Shown one piece after another: positions 43,898 to 52,929 of a stretch of DNA of 64,000 bases. The stretch covers positions 3,658,001 through 3,722,000 of the forward strand of contig NZ_CP009962.1 of NCBI RefSeq assembly GCF_000786695.1, given 5' to 3'. The notes under the pieces were generated by a model. That model saw nothing but the letters and a program-made list of their open reading frames with translations, did not search any database and had not been told where the DNA came from. Position numbers and translations under genes: made by a program. Position 1 is the first letter of the stretch. Each line of letters begins with the position of its first letter. The DNA is from Collimonas arenae. Its GTDB lineage: Bacteria > Pseudomonadota > Gammaproteobacteria > Burkholderiales > Burkholderiaceae_D.

Positions 43898-46800
43898 TTA
43901 CCACGAGTACCCCACTCCAGCGTTAATTAACGTACCGCTTGACGTGGCACTGACCCCCATCTTGACGATGGTATTCTGGCCCAAACGAGCACTCATGCCA
44001 ATTGCGAGTGCCGTGTAGCCGGCATAGTTACCAAGGCCAGCGCCTAATGAGAATATTTTCCCAGGTTCAACTTGTGGCAGTCCCGATAATGCGCCCGCCA
44101 TAGCTACCCCACTGTAGGCTATCCGTTGAACATTTCCGACCTGATTCTGCACGTTAGTCAATTGTGAAACATTCACAGCGTCAGTTGGATTGATGCCCGG
44201 AGCCACATTTGTGATGCGACGTTCGCTACCAGGAGAACCTATTGACACCGTGTTATCCTGATCTGCGACAGAACCTGCGCCCAGCGCTACAGAGTTGTTG
44301 CCAGTCGCTTGCGACCCTGCTCCCATCGCCACAGAGTTATTGCCAGACGCCAGTGAGTTTTGGCCGACTGCGACGGTTGGATCGCCGGTCGCTTGAGCGT
44401 TGTTGCCGATGGCCACCGAGCCCGCCGAGGAAGCCAAGGCACGGAAGCCGACTGCAGTGGTGTTGGCGTCGGTCGCTTGCGCATTCGAACCAAGCGCTGT
44501 TGCGCCATCTTTGGTCGCTTGCGCACACAAGCCAGTGCTAGTGGCGTCAATGCCATTGACGGTGGTGCAAGTTGCTGCCGTGACTGTCTTGATGGCTGTG
44601 CCACTGGTGCTGCGCGTCCGCATCGTGCCGTCACCGTTGGAGCCACCCATCGTGGTTCCGCCCAACATTCCACCATTCGCAGCGGCCGCATTCGATTCGG
44701 CTACCAACGGCCTCAACGCGGTCGACATAGAAGAATTTCCTGAAACGATAGCGACCAGCCCCGTTGAAAGAGAACCAATTTGGCTCAATCCCGTCGATAA
44801 CGACGACAAGCCCGTCGACAGCGAAGCGACATTGCTGTTAGTGCTACTCAACCCCGTAGACAAGGAAGAAATACCGCTTTTCGTCGTACTCAAGCCACTC
44901 GACGTTGATGTCGACAGCGACGACAGATTGCTATTCGTGGTGCTCAAGCCGGTTGAAGTCGATGTCGATAGCGAAGAAACACTGCTATTTGTCGTGCTCA
45001 ACCCTGTCGACAACGACGCAATCCCACTGGTTGCTGTACTCAAGCCGGTCGAGGTAGACGTCGATAGCGAAGAAACATTGCTATTCGTCGTACTCAATCC
45101 CGTCGACAAGGACGCAATCCCGGTCGAACTTGAAGTCGACAGCGACGTCAACTGACTGAAATTCACCGCATCAGTAGGGTTCACACCTGCTGCAAGATTG
45201 GTGAGAGTCACAGGCGTCGTGGCACCAACACCTCCTAACGTTACCTTGGTATGCCCTGGATTGTCGTACTGAACCGAATTGGCGACACCGGTTGATAAAG
45301 AGGTAATTCCCGTTGAAAGTGATGATATACCACTAGTCGTAGTGCTCAGTCCAGTGGACAGCGAACCGATGTTGCTGGCGTTGGTGCTGATCCCTGTTGA
45401 TGCTGAAGTCGACAACGACGTCACATTGCTATTGGTCGTGCTCAGACCAGTCGACAACGAACCGATGTTGCTGGCGTTGGTGCTGATGCCGGTCGATGCC
45501 GAAGTCGACAACGACGTCACGTTGCTATTGGTCGTGCTCAGGCCTGTGGACAACGAACCAATATTGCTGGCGTTGGTGCTGATACCGGTCGATGTTGACG
45601 TCGACAGCGAGGTCACGTTGCTGTTGGTCGTGCTCAGGCCCGTGGACAAGGAACCGATATTGCTGGCGTTGGTGCTGATCCCAGTCGAGGCTGAAGTCGA
45701 CAGCGACGTCACATTGCTATTGGTCGTGCTCAGGCCAGTCGACAACGAACCAATGTTGCTGGTGTTGGTGCTGATGCCGGTCGAAGTCGACGTCGACAGC
45801 GAGGTCACATTGCTGTTGGTCGTGCTCAAGCCGGTCGATAAGGAACCGATGTTGCTGGCGTTGGTGCTGATGCCGGTCGAGGTCGAGGTCGACAACGACG
45901 TCACGTTGCTGTTGGTCGTGCTCAGACCGGTGGACAAGGAACCGATATTGCTGGCGTTGGTGCTAATCCCTGTCGAGGTTGACGTCGACAGCGAGGTCAC
46001 GTTGCTATTGGTCGTGCTCAGGCCTGTGGACAACGAACCAATATTGCTGGCGTTGGTGCTGATACCTGTCGATGTTGACGTCGACAGCGAGGTCACGTTG
46101 CTGTTGGTCGTGCTCAGGCCCGTGGACAAGGAACCGATATTGCTGGCGTTGGTGCTGATCCCAGTCGAGGCTGAAGTCGACAGCGACGTCACATTGCTAT
46201 TGGTCGTGCTCAGGCCAGTCGACAGCGATGTCACGTTACTGTTGGTGGTGCTCAGGCCGGTCGACAACGAACCGATATTGCTGGTGTTGGTGCTGATCCC
46301 TGTCGATGTCGAAGTCGACAGCGACGTCACATTGCTATTGGTGGTGCTCAAACCAGTCGACAGCGAACCAATGTTACTGGCGTTGGTACTGATCCCTGTC
46401 GACGCCGAAGTCGACAACGAGGTCACGTTGCTGTTGGTCGTGCTCAGGCCAGTGGACAGCGAACCAATGTTGCTGGCGTTGGTACTGATCCCTGTCGACA
46501 ACGAAGTCACGTTGCTGTTGGTCGTGCTCAGACCGGTCGACAACGAACCGATATTGCTGGCGTTGGTGCTGATACCGGTCGATGTTGACGTCGACAACGA
46601 CGTCACATTGCTATTGGTTGTGCTCAGACCAGTCGACAGCGAACCGATGTTGCTGGCATTGGTGCTGATACCTGTCGATGTTGACGTCGACAGCGAGGTC
46701 ACATTGCTGTTGGTCGTGCTCAAGCCAGTGGACAACGAACCGATGTTGCTAGCGTTGGTGCTGATTCCCGTCGAGGTCGACGTCGACAACGAAGTCACGT

Positions 46801-48919
46801 TGCTGTTGGTCATGCTCAGACCGGTCGACAACGAACCGATGTTGCTGGCGTTGGTGCTGATTCCCGTCGAGGTCAACGTCGACAACGAAGTCACGTTGCT
46901 GTTGGTCGTGCTCAGACCGGTCGACAACGAACCGATATTGCTGGCGTTGGTGCTGATACCGGTCGATGTTGACGTCGACAACGACGTCACATTGCTATTG
47001 GTTGTGCTCAGACCAGTCGACAGCGAACCAATGTTGCTGGCGTTGGTGCTGATACCGGTTGAGGTCGACGTTGAGAGCGACGTCACATTGCTGTTGGTCG
47101 TGCTCAAGCCAGTCGACAACGAACCGATATTGCTAGCATTGGTGCTGATGCCAGTCGATGTCGAAGTCGACAGCGAGGTCACGTTGCTGTTGGTCGTGCT
47201 CAAACCAGTCGACAACGAGCCGATGTTGCTGGCATTGGTGCTGATGCCGGTCGAGGCCGAGGTCGACAATGACGACACATTGCTGTTGGTCGTGCTCAGG
47301 CCGGTTGACAACGAACCGATATTGCTGGCGTTGGTGCTGATGCCGGTCGAGGCCGAGGTCGACAACGACGACACATTGCTATTGGTGGTGCTCAACCCCG
47401 TCGACAGCGAACCGATGTTGCTAGCATTGGTGCTGATGCCAGTCGATGTCGACGTCGACAACGAAGCCACATTGCTATTGGTCGTGCTCAGGCCGGTTGA
47501 CAACGAACCAATGTTGCTGGCATTGGTGCTGATGCCAGTCGATGTCGAAGTCGACAGCGAGGTCACGTTGCTGTTGGTCGTGCTCAACCCAGTCGACAGC
47601 GAGCCAACGTTGCTGGCGTTGGTGCTGATGCCGGTCGAGGCTGAGGTCGACAACGATGACACATTGCTATTGGTGGTGCTCAGGCCGGTCGACAACGAAC
47701 CGATGTTGCTGGCGTTGGTGCTGATACCGGTTGACGTCGAAGTCGACAACGACGTCACATTGCTGTTGGTCGTGCTCAAACCAGTCGACAACGAGCCGAT
47801 GTTGCTGGCATTGGTGCTGATGCCGGTCGATGTCGAGGTCAACAACGACGTCACATTGCTATTGGTCGTGCTCAAGCCGGTCGACAACGAACCGATGTTG
47901 CTGGCGTTGGCACTGATCCCTGTCGATGCCGAGGTCGACAGCGAAGTGATATTGCTGTTCGTGGTGCTCAAGCCAGAATACAATTCTGACCCGTTGATAG
48001 CATCAGTCGAGCCTGCGGTAATTCTACCTGCCGCAACATTGGTAATCTGACGTTCATTCCCCCCGGATCCGACACTAAAGGTACCAGCAGTAGCTGGCAC
48101 CGTGCCGGCGAACCCATTGTATGTTACGCCGCCTACTACAGCACTACTGGTGTTCACGCCCGGTGTCGTCGCCGTAGATCCCGATCCGATTGCTACACTA
48201 TTCGGATTCGATGCTGTAGTATTTAAGCCCATAGCGATCGTATTGGCGCCCGAAGCAATAGCATTACTACCAACAGCAATCGAATCTGCCCCAGCAGCAG
48301 ACGTACCACCAAATCCCGCAATGATAGAATCGGTCCCTGTTGCCGTCCCACTTGCGAGTGAAGTGTTTGCCACAAAATACGGCATAGAAAAACTACCCGT
48401 GACAGTGAGGTTATGAATATTCGCGTTTTGTAAGTACGCGGCAGTATTCGCGTAAAGCGTACCGCCGATAGTTAGATTAGTGGCATTGGACGTCGGATTA
48501 TTTGCGTAAGCTAAAATTCTATTCGTCTGCGTACTGGCATCGCTGCTCCCGCATATAGTGTTGGAGCCATAGTAATTTAGCGATGTATTTCCGACGCCGT
48601 CCTGGGAGTCACCGCTGTAGCCATACGAGCTACTCCCCTGCCCATAGGTCTGATAGATAGTGTCGCTGCAGTGCATAGTCCCACTTCCTGTGCTACCACC
48701 GCTACCATAACCCACCGATGTAAATATACCACCTACATAAGATGGTGCCGCCAGAGCCTCACCACCAAGTCCCGCTGCGATAGCTACCGCGACCATCACC
48801 CCTTTAGCAATGCCATTTTTCGATTCGCTCTTATCTCTGCTGCGGCTCTTGGCTAACTCACCAACCACACACCACCGACCAACAGCCCGGCTCCAAATGA
48901 CTCGATATATCTTATTCAT
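43898..48919 (-). CDS. Trimeric autotransporter adhesin (YadA/Hia type) with 32-residue stalk repeats
   Basis: 1673 residues, surface adhesin secreted by type Vc. The start is ATG 48919 (MNKIYRVIWSRAVGRWCVVG, an extended signal peptide region) with GGGAGG just before; the frame begins four codons earlier. Order: long signal peptide to about residue 58; N-terminal passenger; YadA-like head repeats (about 200-250, DSIAVGSNAIASGANTIAMG); neck (NVAAGRITAGSTDAINGSEL); stalk of about 27 near-identical 32-residue units; a second neck (NLAAGVNPTDAVNFSQL); Ser/Thr-rich stalk; a second set of head repeats near the C terminus (SVAIGNNAQATGDPTVAVGQ); third neck; and the 4-strand membrane anchor ending LINAGVGYSW. 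Only serine, threonine, asparagine, glycine and a few hydrophobic core residues make up the stalk. Probable role: adhesion or biofilm on host or fungal surfaces. Confidence 0.95.
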   Translation of the reverse strand: MNKIYRVIWSRAVGRWCVVGELAKSRSRDKSESKNGIAKGVMVAVAIAAGLGGEALAAPSYVGGIFTSVGYGSGGSTGSGTMHCSDTIYQTYGQGSSSYGYSGDSQDGVGNTSLNYYGSNTICGSSDASTQTNRILAYANNPTSNATNLTIGGTLYANTAAYLQNANIHNLTVTGSFSMPYFVANTSLASGTATGTDSIIAGFGGTSAAGADSIAVGSNAIASGANTIAMGLNTTASNPNSVAIGSGSTATTPGVNTSSAVVGGVTYNGFAGTVPATAGTFSVGSGGNERQITNVAAGRITAGSTDAINGSELYSGLSTTNSNITSLSTSASTGISANASNIGSLSTGLSTTNSNVTSLLTSTSTGISTNASNIGSLSTGLSTTNSNVTSLSTSTSTGISTNASNIGSLSTGLSTTNSNVSSLSTSASTGISTNASNVGSLSTGLSTTNSNVTSLSTSTSTGISTNASNIGSLSTGLSTTNSNVASLSTSTSTGISTNASNIGSLSTGLSTTNSNVSSLSTSASTGISTNASNIGSLSTGLSTTNSNVSSLSTSASTGISTNASNIGSLSTGLSTTNSNVTSLSTSTSTGISTNASNIGSLSTGLSTTNSNVTSLSTSTSTGISTNASNIGSLSTGLSTTNSNVTSLSTSTSTGISTNASNIGSLSTGLSTTNSNVTSLSTLTSTGISTNASNIGSLSTGLSMTNSNVTSLSTSTSTGISTNASNIGSLSTGLSTTNSNVTSLSTSTSTGISTNASNIGSLSTGLSTTNSNVTSLSTSTSTGISTNASNIGSLSTGLSTTNSNVTSLSTGISTNASNIGSLSTGLSTTNSNVTSLSTSASTGISTNASNIGSLSTGLSTTNSNVTSLSTSTSTGISTNTSNIGSLSTGLSTTNSNVTSLSTGLSTTNSNVTSLSTSASTGISTNASNIGSLSTGLSTTNSNVTSLSTSTSTGISTNASNIGSLSTGLSTTNSNVTSLSTSTSTGISTNASNIGSLSTGLSTTNSNVTSLSTSTSTGISTNASNIGSLSTGLSTTNSNVTSLSTSTSTGISTNTSNIGSLSTGLSTTNSNVTSLSTSASTGISTNASNIGSLSTGLSTTNSNVTSLSTSTSTGISTNASNIGSLSTGLSTTNSNVTSLSTSASTGISTNASNIGSLSTGLSTTNSNVTSLSTSASTGISTNASNIGSLSTGLSTTTSGISSLSTGITSLSTGVANSVQYDNPGHTKVTLGGVGATTPVTLTNLAAGVNPTDAVNFSQLTSLSTSSSTGIASLSTGLSTTNSNVSSLSTSTSTGLSTATSGIASLSTGLSTTNSSVSSLSTSTSTGLSTTNSNLSSLSTSTSSGLSTTKSGISSLSTGLSSTNSNVASLSTGLSSLSTGLSQIGSLSTGLVAIVSGNSSMSTALRPLVAESNAAAANGGMLGGTTMGGSNGDGTMRTRSTSGTAIKTVTAATCTTVNGIDATSTGLCAQATKDGATALGSNAQATDANTTAVGFRALASSAGSVAIGNNAQATGDPTVAVGQNSLASGNNSVAMGAGSQATGNNSVALGAGSVADQDNTVSIGSPGSERRITNVAPGINPTDAVNVSQLTNVQNQVGNVQRIAYSGVAMAGALSGLPQVEPGKIFSLGAGLGNYAGYTALAIGMSARLGQNTIVKMGVSATSSGTLINAGVGYSW
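45350..47970 (-). repeat. About 27 tandem 96-bp repeats within the adhesin gene
   Basis: The unit encodes ISTNASNIGSLSTGLSTTNS followed by NVTSLSTSTSTG (32 residues, 96 bp). Most copies differ by single synonymous or A/T changes in a few positions (STSAST versus STSTST, NVS versus NVT). Two copies are shortened (one ends after SLSTG; one carries an extra LSTTNSNVTSLST), evidence of past unequal recombination. The opposite strand stays open for 923 codons only because of the repeat composition. Confidence 0.93.
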
Positions 48920-49018
48920 ATTTCCTCCCACATTCTATTTTTAGATACTCGAGTTCTCAGTTCATCCGTCGCTCGCGCAGGAAAGTGAGTCACCGAAAAA
49001 CCCATACGTAGCCATGCA

Positions 49019-49471
49019 TTACACGGCGTGAATTCCATCAAACAAACTCAACCAATGCAAGGTTGATTCATCTTCACTTATTGACTTCTTACTGCTCTCT
49101 TTTGCCGCTTTTATAGACTCCCTGTAAATTTTCCGAGTGCTTTTTCTAGCAGCTTTCTGTTTTATTTGTTGACTTCGTTGATCACCATAGACTGCAATTT
49201 TTTTTATGATTTCGCACAGCTCCGGGATGTCACGTAGCTCTTCTTCCAACTGGTGCCAGACGCCACCTTCGTTCCAACGCTTGAAACGCATATAAGTGGT
49301 ATTCCACTTACCAAATTTGGATGGCAAATCCCCCCAGTTGCATTGAGTAGAGATATGCCACAGGACTGCGTCGATAAATAGCCGGTTGTCTCTGGCATGA
49401 GCTCCCGCCTCGCCTTTTTTACCGAGTAGCAGTGGCTTTATTTTTTCCCATTGGTCGTCTCGGATATTCAT
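49019..49471 (-). CDS. Stand-alone IS5-type transposase N-domain (DUF4096) protein
   Basis: 150 residues from ATG 49471 (MNIRDDQWEKIKPLLLGKKG); the frame is open upstream but AT-rich and unlike protein. Residues 1-75 match the DUF4096/InsA-like N terminus of IS5-family transposases (ARDNRLFIDAVLWHISTQCN, WGDLPSKFGKWNTTYMRF). The second half is Lys/Ser-rich (KQKAARKSTRKIYRESIKAA) and bears no DDE catalytic domain. No inverted repeats or adjoining catalytic frame are visible, so it is a fragment or a co-opted DNA-binding protein. It lies 100 bp upstream of the adhesin on the same strand. Confidence 0.7.
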   Translation of the reverse strand: MNIRDDQWEKIKPLLLGKKGEAGAHARDNRLFIDAVLWHISTQCNWGDLPSKFGKWNTTYMRFKRWNEGGVWHQLEEELRDIPELCEIIKKIAVYGDQRSQQIKQKAARKSTRKIYRESIKAAKESSKKSISEDESTLHWLSLFDGIHAV

Positions 49472-49780
49472 GATGTATTCCAAATTTCGTTTACTCGACA
49501 AAGAAATCACACACGTAAAGGAACTTTGTGACGTTGAAATTTTATGGCGTCGAGTCGTACTTAAGCTTGACAAGCAGCGCCAAAAATTTAACAATTTGTG
49601 CCAGAAGAAGAAATTAAACTAGACTGCATTACCGTTGGCGTCTTCTAAAGATTGCTCCTAAAAAAAACAACTAAAACACCTTTAGTTCCACGCGGAAACC
49701 ATCTTTCTTTATATGGCTTGTAAGGCCGCGAACCGTTGAGGAACTTGACTAGGATCGGCAAATCTCTAACAATTCGCGCC
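49472..49780. other. Divergent spacer between DUF4096 gene and AraC regulator
   Basis: 309 bp, AT-rich. Contains A-tracts (for example near 49661-49675) and presumably the promoters of both flanking genes. I cannot single out a convincing -35/-10 pair or operator. Confidence 0.4.
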
Positions 49781-50800
49781 ATGTCAAAACCAAAATCAGA
49801 AGTCTCCGCACGAGGCGTAGTTCCTAGTACCTATGTACGTCTGCTATATGAGCATCTCGAAAAAAAAGGTATAGACGCGGCAGTTTTGCTCGGAGAAGAA
49901 GTTCCAGAAGCGGCCGATCGTGGCTTACTGCGATATCCAGTGGGACGTTGGAGGGTTTTATTAGAACGAGCTGCAGAGCATTTGAACGACCCTCTGCTTG
50001 GTTTACATCTAGGCCAAACTATTACACCTGCACATCTTGGCGTGATGGGATATGTATTGTTAGCGTGTCCGCACTTAGCCGCTGCGCTGACACGCATGCA
50101 ACACTACCATCGCCTACTCTATGATACGAATCCGCTTCACGTGACAGCACAAGGTTTCGAAGTGAAACTCGAATGGGGTGTGGAACGTGGTCGCCCTGGA
50201 GCGCTTGTCGATGAATGTGCAATTACCGGATTGATACAATTCGCGCGTGACGTCACTGGGCTGCGGGGCTCTCTGATCGAAGTTGGTTTTGTTAATCAGG
50301 CGCCACCGGACCTCAAGCCTTATCGTGACTGGTTTGGCTGTCCAGTGCTTTTTGAGCAAGCGACCACAACCGTACGTTTTCCTTTAGATCGGTTGACTTC
50401 TCCATTACGTCAACCAGACGCATCGTTGTTGCACGTACTGGAGCAGCAAGCAGCTACAATGCTGGCCGAGCTTCCTCAAACTGACGACTTCGAGCAGGCT
50501 GTACGCCGATGCATTGCGCGCCTTATTCGCGAAGGCGAACCCGAATTAGAACGAGTAGCCAACGAACTGCATGTCTCGTCACGCACATTACAACGCCGCC
50601 TTGATGAAAGTGGAGTCAATTTCCGCGCGCTACGCGAGGAAATTCGTCATCGCCTGGCCGAGCATTATCTGCTCGATCCACGCTTACAATTAGTTGAAAT
50701 CGCCCAATTGCTAGGGTATTCCGAACAAAGCGCATTCACTCGCGCATTCCAGCGTTGGAGCGGACGTACGCCACTTACCTACAGACACTTTCTGCCATAA
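49781..50800 (+). CDS. AraC-family transcriptional regulator (OruR/Arabinose_bd type)
   Basis: 339 residues from ATG 49781 (MSKPKSEVSARGVVPSTYVR); a TTG 45 bases before is unlikely. The N-terminal ligand domain (about 20-210, DPLLGLHLGQTITPAHLGVM) is that of the arabinose-binding-domain-of-AraC (OruR/ArgR) subgroup. The C-terminal domain has two helix-turn-helix motifs (VANELHVSSRTLQRRLDESG and IAQLLGYSEQSAFTRAFQRW). Inducer unknown; divergent from the DUF4096 gene and adhesin, whose expression it might control. Confidence 0.9.
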   Translation: MSKPKSEVSARGVVPSTYVRLLYEHLEKKGIDAAVLLGEEVPEAADRGLLRYPVGRWRVLLERAAEHLNDPLLGLHLGQTITPAHLGVMGYVLLACPHLAAALTRMQHYHRLLYDTNPLHVTAQGFEVKLEWGVERGRPGALVDECAITGLIQFARDVTGLRGSLIEVGFVNQAPPDLKPYRDWFGCPVLFEQATTTVRFPLDRLTSPLRQPDASLLHVLEQQAATMLAELPQTDDFEQAVRRCIARLIREGEPELERVANELHVSSRTLQRRLDESGVNFRALREEIRHRLAEHYLLDPRLQLVEIAQLLGYSEQSAFTRAFQRWSGRTPLTYRHFLP

Positions 50801-51020
50801 ATCGGACCCGATTATTTGCGGTTATCTCATACAGTCATCGGGATTCAATTCGATGCTGACAACGACTGATTCGTCAAAAATATCGCCCGCCAAAAAAGCG
50901 GATTGAGGAGCGACAGCAGGCAATCAACCCTACCTGTTTCTAACTATGACAAACACGCTGTTCCAACCAACATATATTCCAAATGAATGACTTGCCTAAC
51001 GCTCAAATTGAATCATTAGT

Positions 51021-51544
51021 TTACCGTTTCAAATCACCATAATGCTTTCGCATCCCAAGAGCTATCTCTCTCCAGGCAATGCAACTTGTGGCATTACCGG
51101 TTTCGACTGCAGCGACTTCAGCAAGCGAAATTCCGGCGGGTTCACGGTCAGACTCGACGGCAAGTCCGGTAGACTCGCCTGACCAAGCGGCATTGTAGAG
51201 ACGTACGAAGCTAGTATTGACAGCGAAGCGACTGTTATCAACTTCGATAATGTAGATCGGCATTTGCTTTTCAATTTTCTCTTCCTTGATGTAATTTTTT
51301 TGATCCGATCGCGATACACGATCTCGGTTTGCGCAACAACTTCCGTTCTGGCGCGCGCCGTTTCGCGCGCCAATTCGTTTCGCTGCTCGGTTTCCTTTGT
51401 CCATGCAACGCGAACTCGACCAGCGCCGCGCATGTTGCCAACAATGAACAACGCCCCCGCCAGAAAAAGAGCCCGCAAGATGTTCCATAGCCAACCTAGC
51501 ACGGTGCACACCAATTTCCACAATCCCACCAGCGTCAACCCCAT
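51021..51544 (-). pseudogene. Prophage Rz-like (spanin) gene, frameshifted
   Basis: The 5' part (from ATG 51544) has an N-terminal membrane helix (LVGLWKLVCTVLGWLWNILR, then FLAGALFIVGN) and a charged helix ending EIVYRDRIKK. The matching 3' part (KEEKIEKQMPIYIIEVDNSR, then FVRLYNAAWSGES) is in another frame, entered after a run of seven T on the plus strand (51295-51301). Together they form a typical phage lysis protein. The ATG overlaps the 3' end of the lysozyme frame by 10 bases, the usual lysis-cassette layout. A programmed -1 slip at the A-run is possible, but neighbouring damage makes a mutation more likely. Confidence 0.7.
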
Positions 51545-52155
51545 ATCAATACCCTCCGTGCGCGCTCATAAATAGCAAGCCGATCGGCGTATCCGTTCGC
51601 GTCGTCAACTGCAGCCGTCTTGCGTCCAAGGTTGACCAGGTCGCACACACCGTCGAAATCGCCGACGTCTGCCCATTTGTTGAGATTGTTGGTTTTCCAG
51701 AACCGACCGGCAGAACGGCAGGCACCAACCGGTTGCTCGAGCAATTCCGGATGTTCTACGCAATCGATGTCCAGGATCATCTAGGCGGCATAGTTACTCC
51801 GCCCCGTCGTTTGAATCAGACCGCGCTCGCGGAAGCTGTAGCCATCGCCGGTACCCTCTGCGCCGTTCTCCAGGCGCCCGCCATAGACGACATTTCCCAG
51901 TCGCTCAGGATTGCTGGCAAGCTCATCTGCACGACCGACCAGCAACCGCCACCGGGATCCGGCCGTCGACGCATTCTCGATGGCGCGAATACGGTCGGTA
52001 TGGTAGTTCAAGTTTTCGACAAGTTGTGTCAGACGCGCTGACTCGTGACCAATCTGAGGGATAAACATGGCTTGCCGCGCCAGCGAATCAATACCGAACT
52101 CTGCCATGGCATTATTAATCGGCATCGCCCAGTTGGCTGCCCGAGTCAATGGGAT
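51535..52155 (-). pseudogene. Prophage GH19 lysozyme/chitinase-like gene, truncated and with an in-frame stop
   Basis: GH19 endolysin sequence: PINNAMAEFGIDSLARQAMF, IPQIGHESARLTQLVENLNY (catalytic Glu in HES), YSFRERGLIQTTGRSNYAA (second Glu), and after a TAG at 51781-51783 in the same frame DCVEHPELLEQPVGACRSAG, then NKWADVGDFDGVCDLVNLGR. The stop replaces residues just after NYAA. The 5' end is also lost: the family N terminus stops at about 52150, where integrase sequence of the other strand begins. Confidence 0.8.
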
Positions 52156-52790
52156 TCCTTTGCGCGGGGTCTTCACCCTCGCCGGTTGCGACATCAAGAA
52201 TCTGGACAATCCGTTGGAAGAAATAAAAAACGCGAAGCACCAAAAGGCGTCGCCAGATCCGCTTTCCACTGAAGATATGGAAGCAATCTTCCGCGACATG
52301 AAGAAGGAGTACGACCCACAGGTTGCGAATTATTTCGAGTTTGCGTTTTTGACTGGAATGCGTCCGGAAGAACTCATTGCGCTGAAGTGGGCAGATATCG
52401 ACTGGCACCATGCCACCATTAAAGTACAAAGGGCCAGAACATTCAAAGGACGAGAGAAAAGTCTCAAGATGCACGAAATGCGCAATGTCGACCTAGTAAA
52501 ACGTGCTATCGCTGCCTTGAAGGCACAGAAACCGTATACCTATTTGAAAAAATCCGACATATTCAGCAATCCAAATACCGGGAACGCTTGGCATGACGAA
52601 CGCTCGCAAAGAGATCATTATTGGAAGCCGACGCTGAAGAAACTTGGAATTAGGGAGCGCCGCACTTATTAGACTAGGCACACATACGCCACAATGACGC
52701 TGACGGTCGGCGTGAATTTCGCCTACATTGCTCAGCAAATGGGACATGCTTCAGCCAAGATGCTGTTCAGCGTCGATGCAAAGGGATTAA
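52146..52790 (+). pseudogene. Prophage tyrosine integrase, 5'-deleted, nonsense codon, catalytic Tyr lost
   Basis: From about 52146 the frame reads as the C-terminal two thirds of a phage integrase: PLRGVFTLAGCDIKNLDNPL, FAFLTGMRPEELIALKWADI (first catalytic Arg), LGIRERRTY then TAG at 52670-52672 then TRHTYATM (His-x-x-Arg region) and IAQQMGHASAKMLFSVDAKG. In active relatives the last element reads VYAKW; here the nucleophile Tyr is Asp and the Trp is Gly. The N-terminal arm-binding domain is missing. It ends 140 bp from tRNA-Val, the presumed attachment site. Confidence 0.82.
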
Positions 52791-52802
52791 TGTGCAGATC
52801 GC

Positions 52803-52860
52803 GAGAGGCAGAAAGCAAAAATGGAAGCCATATCGGGCTTCCATTCAGCATTTCCTACAA
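52803..52860. repeat. 58-bp dispersed repeat, copy 2
   Basis: Second copy of the element at 33366-33423, same orientation, 19,437 bp away. Contains the same 10-bp stem AATGGAAGCC/GGCTTCCATT (52820-52829 with 52836-52845) followed on the minus strand by TTTTT, so it could terminate transcripts from tRNA-Val. It overlaps the end of the integrase relic. Confidence 0.85.
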
Positions 52861-52929
52861 TAGATTTTTCTTGATCAATTCTGAATTAATCCAGAACTAT
52901 CCCAGCATTCCCAACAACTCCGAGAATAC

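Noticed and set aside
45350..47970. Regular repeats considered as a CRISPR array
   Set aside because: No spacers: units are continuous 96-bp coding repeats inside a trimeric autotransporter.
45279..48050. 923-codon open frame opposite the adhesin repeats (Leu/Val/Pro/Asp repeats)
   Set aside because: Shadow of the 96-bp repeat: the unit length is a multiple of three and lacks stop triplets in that frame. No ribosome-binding site, and the adhesin frame has all family domains.
49019..49594. Complete IS5-family insertion sequence
   Set aside because: No DDE domain frame and no terminal inverted repeats or target duplication could be found around the DUF4096 gene.
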